This document shows positions 9,430 to 14,202 of a DNA stretch of 14,202 nucleotides, piece after piece (the first letter of the stretch is position 1; every line of letters begins with the position of its first letter). This DNA comes from Acanthamoeba sp. SK_2022b. Taxonomy: Eukaryota; Discosea; Longamoebia; Acanthamoebidae. The notes under the pieces were generated by a model. It was given only the letters and a program-made list of their open reading frames with translations. It did no database searches and was not told the origin of the DNA. The position numbers and the translations under genes were made by a program. The DNA is taken from the NCBI GenBank assembly GCA_027943245.1, contig JANDJZ010000025.1, positions 1 to 14,202 of the forward strand, read 5' to 3'.

Positions 9430-9560
9430 TGAGTGGGGATGGGACTGGAAGTCTTGGTTGGCCAACTGGATGCACATCTCTGGCCCCTCTGCACTCCAGG
9501 TGTTCTACTTCTTCAGAGATGCTGATAGTTCCTGTGATTTGTGACAAGGCTTTCCAAGAT
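9430..9560 (+). pseudogene. Transposase-like fragment, copy C
   Basis: The plus strand reads DWKSWLANWMHISGPSALQV, then FYFFRDADSSCDL, a stop, and QGFPR. This matches the section WLANHMHHIFGHAEPHVFHF, then SKNADG, then QGFPHIR in copy B, which lies on the opposite strand at about 6850-6970. The nucleotide match is also plain (TCTTGGTTGGCCAAC, GATGCTGAT, ACAAGGCTTTCCA are shared). It is a short remnant; nothing of the GHTHED core is seen next to it. Confidence 0.65.
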
Positions 9561-9807
9561 TGAAGCAAAAGTAGATGGAGATGTGCAAAAAATGGAGGGT
9601 TTTTGTGTAGTCTGCCCAGAAAAATGATAATGATATCAATGGTAAAACGCAGGTTCAGTGCCCAAGTGATTGTCTCCAGAGCACTTGCAATCACTGAATG
9701 ATCTTCTCCAGTGATTCTCCAATGAAAGTTATACTAAGCTATTCTCCCTAGCTACCAGATCTCATCTTTTATGTACATCTGCTACCGCCTCTTGGATGAA
9801 CGCGGGG

Positions 9808-9813
9808 TTTATT
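9808..9813 (-). terminator. AATAAA polyadenylation signal of the cysteine-repeat gene
   Basis: AATAAA on the minus strand, about 30 bases after the TAA stop (9845-9843). The position fits a poly(A) signal for a very short 3' untranslated region. Confidence 0.7.
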
Positions 9814-9842
9814 CCAGGTTGCGTGCAAAAGAGGAATAACTA

Positions 9843-10562
9843 TTAAGGCAAGCTGGCACGACAGTTGTCCCTGTCGATGATGCACTGAGCCCTGTCTGCT
9901 CGGCACGTGTCCCTGTCGGTGAAGCACTCGTCTCTTGCAGCGCGGCAAGTATTCCTGTCTGTAAAGCATTCGTCTCTTGCAGCACGACATGTGTCCCTAT
10001 CGGTGATGCACGCGTCCCGAGCGGAGCGACAAGTGTCCCTGTCGGTGAAGCACTGGTCTCTTGCGGCGCGGCAAGTGTCCCTGTCAGTGAAGCACTGGTC
10101 TCTTGTTGCGCGGCAAGTATCCCTGTCGGTGAAGCACTGGTCCCTGGCGGTTGCGCAGATGTACTTGTCGATGAGGCACTGGTCTCTGGCGGCGCTACAG
10201 CGGGCGAGCTTAGCTTTAAGCTTTTCGATGATTGCAAACGCCGCTGCCAACTCGCATGACTGCACCTTCTTACCGGGAACCTGCAAGTGGGTGGTCAATG
10301 AACACGAGAAGACATAGATCACCTCGTGGTGGCCAGTTTGGGAGGGACCTACACATAGACAGATATCACCATTTTCCCGCTCAATGGTGGGGTCGAACAG
10401 ACGAGCGGCTGAGGTGAGCTCCGAGAGCGATGTGCAGCACTGTGTCTCGTGGCGATTGCAGGGACACTCACGGAGAGGAACTGCAAGTTCACGAGCGGAG
10501 ACTGCAGACAGCAGGACAAGCGCTAGCAGGCAAGTGAACAGGATGGTAGAGCGTTGTGCCAT
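9843..10562 (-). CDS. Secreted 8-cysteine domain protein with a cysteine-heptad stalk
   Basis: A single exon encodes 239 residues. Residues 1-23 form a clear signal peptide (MAQRSTILFTCLLALVLLSA, cleavage expected after AVSA-23), so the product enters the secretory route. Residues 24-121 contain eight cysteines (33, 35, 42, 43, 68, 70, 87, 103), probably a disulfide-bonded module. Residues 122-234 are eight 14-residue repeats of the form C-R-A-A-R-D-Q-C-F-T-D-R-D-T, giving 17 cysteines exactly seven residues apart. Arg and Asp make up much of the rest. A seven-residue period favours a helical coiled coil with a ladder of cysteines on one face. No transmembrane segment follows. Acanthamoeba cyst-wall lectins of the Leo type also have 8-cysteine domains; a relationship is only a suggestion. 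Likely roles are extracellular matrix, cyst wall or cell surface. TATA box and AATAAA flank the gene closely, which supports real expression. Confidence 0.88.
   Translation of the reverse strand: MAQRSTILFTCLLALVLLSAVSARELAVPLRECPCNRHETQCCTSLSELTSAARLFDPTIERENGDICLCVGPSQTGHHEVIYVFSCSLTTHLQVPGKKVQSCELAAAFAIIEKLKAKLARCSAARDQCLIDKYICATARDQCFTDRDTCRATRDQCFTDRDTCRAARDQCFTDRDTCRSARDACITDRDTCRAARDECFTDRNTCRAARDECFTDRDTCRADRAQCIIDRDNCRASLP
9861..10199 (-). repeat. 42-bp coding tandem repeats (eight units) in the cysteine-repeat gene
   Basis: Eight units of 42 bp encode the 14-residue repeat, followed by a last cysteine codon. The inner units are very similar at DNA level, while the first (CSAARDQCLIDKYI) and last (CRADRAQCIIDRDN) are more diverged. 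That is the usual pattern when unequal crossing-over homogenises the middle of an array. Confidence 0.92.
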
Positions 10563-10606
10563 GGTGCGCGTTTGTTTGATTGTCGGCGGGTGGATTTTGT
10601 TCTCCC

Positions 10607-10612
10607 TTTATA
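10607..10612 (-). promoter_or_regulatory. TATA box (TATAAA) of the cysteine-repeat gene
   Basis: TATAAA followed by GGGAG on the minus strand, about 45 bases before the ATG at 10562. With initiation about 25-30 bases downstream, the 5' leader would be only some 15-20 bases, typical of compact protist genes. Confidence 0.7.
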
Positions 10613-10810
10613 CTGGTTGCTCAGCTGTCTGCGTACTCCCTGGTTGTCACCTCCACTTCCATAAAAGCATACTCATTGCACCCGTTCACGGTATGTGCAC
10701 TTGAACATCTAGGTGAACATCGAGGTGATCACGCCTGTTCTCCTAGGGTCACCTGCGTGAAATTTCCCTCAGCAGGAAGCAGGCAAATATCCTGGCTTCG
10801 GGCCTTCCGC

Positions 10811-10816
10811 TTTATT
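10811..10816 (-). terminator. AATAAA polyadenylation signal of PRP16
   Basis: AATAAA on the minus strand about 52 bases after the TGA stop (10870-10868), within the gap before the next gene's promoter elements. Confidence 0.65.
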
Positions 10817-10867
10817 CTCGGGGTAGCTCAAGGTTATGTACAGCGGCCAGGGAGAGGAGGAGCGAGT

Positions 10868-12706
10868 TCACAGACCGAAACGGGCCGGGGTCCTCCGGGG
10901 CGTGCCAGGCTCTCGGCGACCGGGGGTGGCGAGGCGGAAGGCCTTCTTGCTCTTCTGCTTGGCCTCGAGGTCCTCTTTCATCTTTTCAAGCTTCTCGCGT
11001 TCCATCCGGATCTGCAGCTCCTCTTCCATATCCTGCTTCTCCTCCTTCTCGCGCTGTCTCTTCTTGAGCCGGTCCATGTGGGAGAGGTTGAGGGAGAAGA
11101 ACATGGGGCCGAGCTCGGCGAGCCACTCGGGGTCGACGGCGGTCACAACCCGCATGTACTCCTTGGTCGTCATGACGAGCTCGTGGTAGACGATGTAGTC
11201 CGGGGTGGTGCCGGAACCGAAGAGGGCCGAGGACGGGTGGAGGTGGCAGGGCATGCCGTTACGGAGGTTGACATACTGGCCGATCCCCTTGAGCTTGGCG
11301 GCGTTGGAGAAGTAGGCGCTGCAGATGACCTTGCGCACGATGTCCCACTCGGTGCCGCACGAGACGTACTCCATCTTCTGCTGCTTCATGATGTCGAGCA
11401 GCTGCGTGCGGATCTCGCGCACCTTGCGCATGGCCTTGACGTGCACGTAGTGCTCCGTGCACCACTGGCCCGAGTAGTGGTTGTGCTTCCACTGCTGGTA
11501 CACGTGGAGCAGCGTCAGGTGGTCCGACTCCACCACCGAGAAGTGCTCCCGCTTGCGGTCGGCCTCCTCCTCGCGCCCCTTGGGCCGGAAGAACACGTTG
11601 GGCACCGAGAGCATCGACACAATCGTGAGGATCTCGGCTGAGCAGCCCTCCTGCTCTCCCATGATCAGCATCTTCGACAGCGGCGGGTCCAGCGGGAACT
11701 CCACCATCTTCCGCCCGAGCGGGGTGAGCCCGCCTGTGTTGTCCAGGCAGCCGAGCACCCACAGGCCGTACAGCGAGTTGATGATGTTGTCCTGCGGTGG
11801 CGCGTCCATGAAGTTGAACTCGAGCAGGTTGTCGATGCCGAGCGACTTGAGCAGCAGCACCACGTTGCCCAGGTTCGTACGCTGGATCTCGGGGATTGTG
11901 CTGTCGAGCATCTCGTGCCAGTAGGCGTTCTCGGTGTACAGCCGCCAGCAGTGGCCCGGACCCGTGCGCCCGGCACGGCCGGCGCGCTGATTGGCGTTGG
12001 CACGCGAGATGGGCGTGATCTGGAGGGCGTCCATGGCGATGCGCGGGTTGTACATCTTGAGCTTGCAGTACCCCGTGTCAATCACATAGATGATGCCATC
12101 CACCGTCAGCGAAGTCTCGGCGATGTTGGTGGCCACGATGCACTTGCGCTCCCCACTGTCTGTGCGCTGGAAAATCTTGGCCTGCGTTCAACGCACGCAC
12201 GCACCCACCAAAGCAGAGCTTGCAAGGTAAGCAACGCTGCGTGGCTTTCTCTCCCCTTCTTCAGGTAAAAGGCAAATTGTATGCAGAGTGCGAAGGATTA
12301 CCTGGAGGTCGGCGGGCAGCTGGGAGTAGATGGGAAGGATGGCTATAGGCGGCACGTCGTCGCCGATCTGCTTGAGACGTTCGGCCATGAGGGTACAGGT
12401 GACTTCGATGTCCTCTTGGCCGGTCATGAAGATGAGGATGTCGCCAGGCGGATGCGACAAGTGAATGGTGATTGCCTGCTTCACCGCGCCCTCCACATAA
12501 TCGTCCACCGGCGTCTTGGCCCACTGCACTCACACGTCGATGTAAGTTAAGACGCAATAACATTAATGGGGCCGGGCCAGCGTACCAGTACGTCGACGGG
12601 GAAGGTGCGGCCCGGAATGTGGAAGACGGGCACGTTGCCGAAGTACTGCGAAAATTTCTCGGCGTCCTGCAGGAAGCGCGACTGGTTAGTCACACACGCA
12701 CGCACG

Positions 12707-12763
<57 letters not shown>

Positions 12764-14124
12764 CCAGCCACGCGGCGGGAAGTAGTGCGGGCCGGAGGCG
12801 TACGAGGGTGGCGGAGGTGACGATCAGCTTGAAGTCGGCGGCGACCACCTTCTTGAGGATGCCAAAGAGCACGTCGGTGTGGAGAGAACGCTCATGCGCT
12901 TCGTCCATCACCACGGCCGAGTACTCGTCCAAATCGCCGGCGTGCAGGGACTCGCGCAGGAGCACACCGTCCGTCATGTACTTAATCACTGCGGTGCAAA
13001 TATCAGCCAACCACGAGCAGAGGAGTTAGACCTTCTGTTCCCAGGGCTGCGTAGCGATGAGGCGGTGGATGTACCTGTCTTGTCGGAAGTGCAGTCCTCG
13101 AATCGAATGGAGTAGCCGACGAGGTCGCCCAGTTTGGTGCCCATCTCCTCGGAGACACGCTTGGCGACGGACATGGCGGCCACACGACGCGGCTGCGTGC
13201 ATCCGACGCGGCCCCACTTGGTGAAGCCGTCTTCGTGGAGGTACTGCGTGAGCTGCGTCGTCTTACCCGACCCTGTCTCTCCGACGATCACGATCACGTT
13301 GTGTTCCCGGATGACGCTCATCAGTTGCTCGCGGATCTGAACGTGTGGCGCAGCGAGTTGGGTTGATGTGTGTGAGTATGCGTGCTAAATGAAAGCCAAA
13401 AGCACGGGCATGAGGTGATGAGCACGACTCTACCTGGAAGATGGGCAAGTACTCGCGCTGCTGCTTGATGGTCTTCGACATGGCAAAGGCGGAGACGGCC
13501 TGCGACTGCTCCTGCATGTGGTCGGCGAAGCGGCTCGAGGCCCTGTAGTCGACCTCGCCGTCCTCGCGCATCGCCTGCGCGGTACCCTCCTCGGAGGACG
13601 TGGTCTTGACGCCCATGGCCGACGCGATGCGCTTGCCGTGGATGTCCCAGTGCTTGTCCTGCGACTTCATGCGGTCCTTCAGCTCGCGCTGCTCACGCAC
13701 CACCTGCGAGCCCTTGCGCGCGAGCACGGCAAGATCGGAGGTGGGGTCCTTCACGGCCGACACCATCGTCTGCTGCGTGGTGTGCGCCACCCGGCCGTCG
13801 AGGAAGGGCGGCTTGATGTCGTGCACGAGCAGCGACACCCGCTTCTCCTCGTCCTCCTCGAACTCGGTCTCCACCGATCGCTGCATTACCACGCCGGAGA
13901 TGAGGAGCTGCGTCTCCTCCCACCGCCGGGCGTCCTCGTGTTTCTCGTTGTATTTCTTCTTGAGCTGCTCCACCTGCTTGCGCGCAATCTCCTCCTCCAT
14001 TTTCTTGAACTTCTCCTCGTCGCCCATGAAGTAGTTCTTGTCGTCATCTGCCGCCTCTTCGCCGTAGAGCTCTCGCTCGTACTCTCGCTCGTAGCCCTCG
14101 TACTCGTCGGCCCCAATCGCTTCC
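10868..14124 (-). CDS. PRP16: Pre-mRNA splicing DEAH-box helicase PRP16/DHX38 (5' end beyond window)
   Basis: PRP16 is the ATPase that remodels the spliceosome after the first splicing step and acts in the nucleus. Exons on the minus strand: 14124-13434, 13336-13075, 12988-12804, 12666-12586, 12523-12302, 12181-10868; all phases agree and 917 residues are visible. Helicase motifs appear in order: I GETGSGKT, Ia [20 protein letters not shown] ([11 protein letters not shown]), [42 protein letters not shown]. The HA2 and OB-fold regions follow ([40 protein letters not shown]). Upstream, [26 protein letters not shown] and QREYLPIFQ are hallmarks of PRP16 against PRP2, PRP22 and PRP43. The end, [11 protein letters not shown], is the conserved DHX38 C-terminus. 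The first exon shown probably starts at an acceptor (GCATAG before 14124), with the Arg/Ser-rich N-terminus outside. The frame is intact and all motifs look functional. Confidence 0.96.
12711..12762. repeat. Dinucleotide microsatellite (CA)26
   Basis: An uninterrupted 52-bp CA run, flanked at 12691-12710 by CACA/CGCA variants, lies within PRP16 intron 12667-12803. On the coding strand it is (TG)26. About 40 bases separate it from the 3' splice site, leaving room for a normal acceptor. Confidence 0.97.
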
Positions 14125-14202
14125 CTATGCGACACGAGAGGATCGTCAATCACTACGTAATGCACAGCAAGGAGCAAGGAGCAATGGTGGTGACGAGAAG
14201 GT
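14125..14202 (-). other. Probable 3' part of a PRP16 intron
   Basis: On the coding strand this stretch is pyrimidine-rich (CTCCTTGCTCCTTGCTGTGC) and ends CGCATAG. An open frame runs on into it ([12 protein letters not shown]), so coding sequence cannot be excluded. Confidence 0.5.

Larger units (their letters stand above)
5450..9790. mobile_element. Degenerate transposon cluster (about 4.3 kb, no intact gene)
   Basis: Between the BLTP3-like stop and the 3' end of the cysteine-repeat gene, base composition shifts visibly to lower G+C with many TGG/CCA words, and no long open frame fits the flanking genes' style. Pieces of a transposase-like protein can be read on both strands, broken by stops and frameshifts: plus at about 5885-6330 and 9430-9560, minus at about 6520-7720, and perhaps minus at 8900-9290. 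Stretches with nothing recognisable are 5450-5880, 6420-6520, 7720-7920, 8060-8535 and 9560-9790; 8230-8535 is clearly A/T-rich. Outer ends and target-site duplications could not be set. The left end falls very near the 3' end of the BLTP3-like gene, where no AATAAA is seen, so the insertion may lie in its 3' untranslated region. Confidence 0.7.
10563..10867. promoter_or_regulatory. Promoter region of the cysteine-repeat gene / PRP16 downstream gap
   Basis: This 305-bp gap serves both the 5' side of the cysteine-repeat gene and the 3' side of PRP16. It holds a TATA box (10607-10612), a PRP16 poly(A) signal (10811-10816) and a group of GGTGA/TCACC pentamers at 10647-10651, 10712-10716, 10724-10728 and 10749-10753. 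Two of these form a direct repeat, AGGTGAACA and AGGTGATCA, with starts 12 bp apart. They are candidate transcription-factor sites; no factor is assigned. Confidence 0.5.

Noticed and set aside
5450..9790. Viral insertion or recent bacterial transfer
   Set aside because: The readable protein sections match eukaryotic transposon-type proteins, possible introns are present, and no capsid, polymerase or operon-like arrangement is visible.
9861..10199. CRISPR-like array
   Set aside because: The regular spacing comes from a coding 42-bp tandem repeat with no unique spacers, in a eukaryotic gene.
9809..10317. Repeat-rich open frames on the plus strand (9907-10317) and in another minus frame (9809-10237)
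   Set aside because: They arise because a 42-bp repeat keeps all frames open. Only the 9843-10562 frame has a signal peptide, ordered cysteines and matching TATA and AATAAA positions.
10580..11641. Plus-strand open frame of 353 codons
   Set aside because: It is the antisense of the PRP16 3' exon, is Leu/His/Val-rich as expected from reading GC-rich codons backward, and the minus frame is unmistakably DHX38.
1..14202. tRNA, rRNA or other structured RNA genes
   Set aside because: I looked for tRNA-like A and B box spacing and long hairpins and saw none that convinced me; a covariance-model scan would settle this.

Overview
The window looks like nuclear DNA from an intron-rich, GC-rich amoebozoan, most likely Acanthamoeba or a close relative. 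This rests on three things: compact genes broken by many short introns (57-187 bp), G+C-rich coding sequence, and proteins of clearly eukaryotic families. The species assignment is inference; no rRNA or other taxonomic marker is present.

Layout. (1) 1-479, minus: 5' end of a probable M17 leucine aminopeptidase with a possible mitochondrial presequence and one intron. (2) 480-952: a divergent intergenic region. (3) 953-5422, plus: a complete 18-exon gene model that splices in frame to a 1000-residue chorein-type bridge-like lipid-transfer protein, closest by eye to the UHRF1BP1/SHIP164 (BLTP3) branch. Its first intron appears to be GC-AG. (4) about 5450-9790: a lower-GC stretch with no intact gene. 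It holds frameshifted pieces, in both orientations, of a transposase-like protein with the motif GHTHEDIDQLFS, plus a 20-bp sequence present as a perfect inverted pair with a third near-copy. I read it as a transposon graveyard. (5) 9843-10562, minus: an intact intronless gene for a secreted protein with an 8-cysteine N-terminal domain and a stalk of 17 cysteines spaced exactly seven residues apart. It has its own TATA box and AATAAA signal. (6) 10868-14124, minus and continuing past the window: the spliceosomal DEAH helicase PRP16/DHX38, lacking only its N-terminal part.

The genes do not form a pathway. The aminopeptidase and lipid-transfer genes share a divergent promoter region. The cysteine-repeat gene lies just downstream of PRP16 on the same strand, with its promoter in the 305-bp gap that also carries the PRP16 poly(A) signal. 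The most novel items are the cysteine-heptad secreted protein and the degenerate transposon family. Two introns carry TG-type microsatellites, one of them running right up to a splice acceptor.
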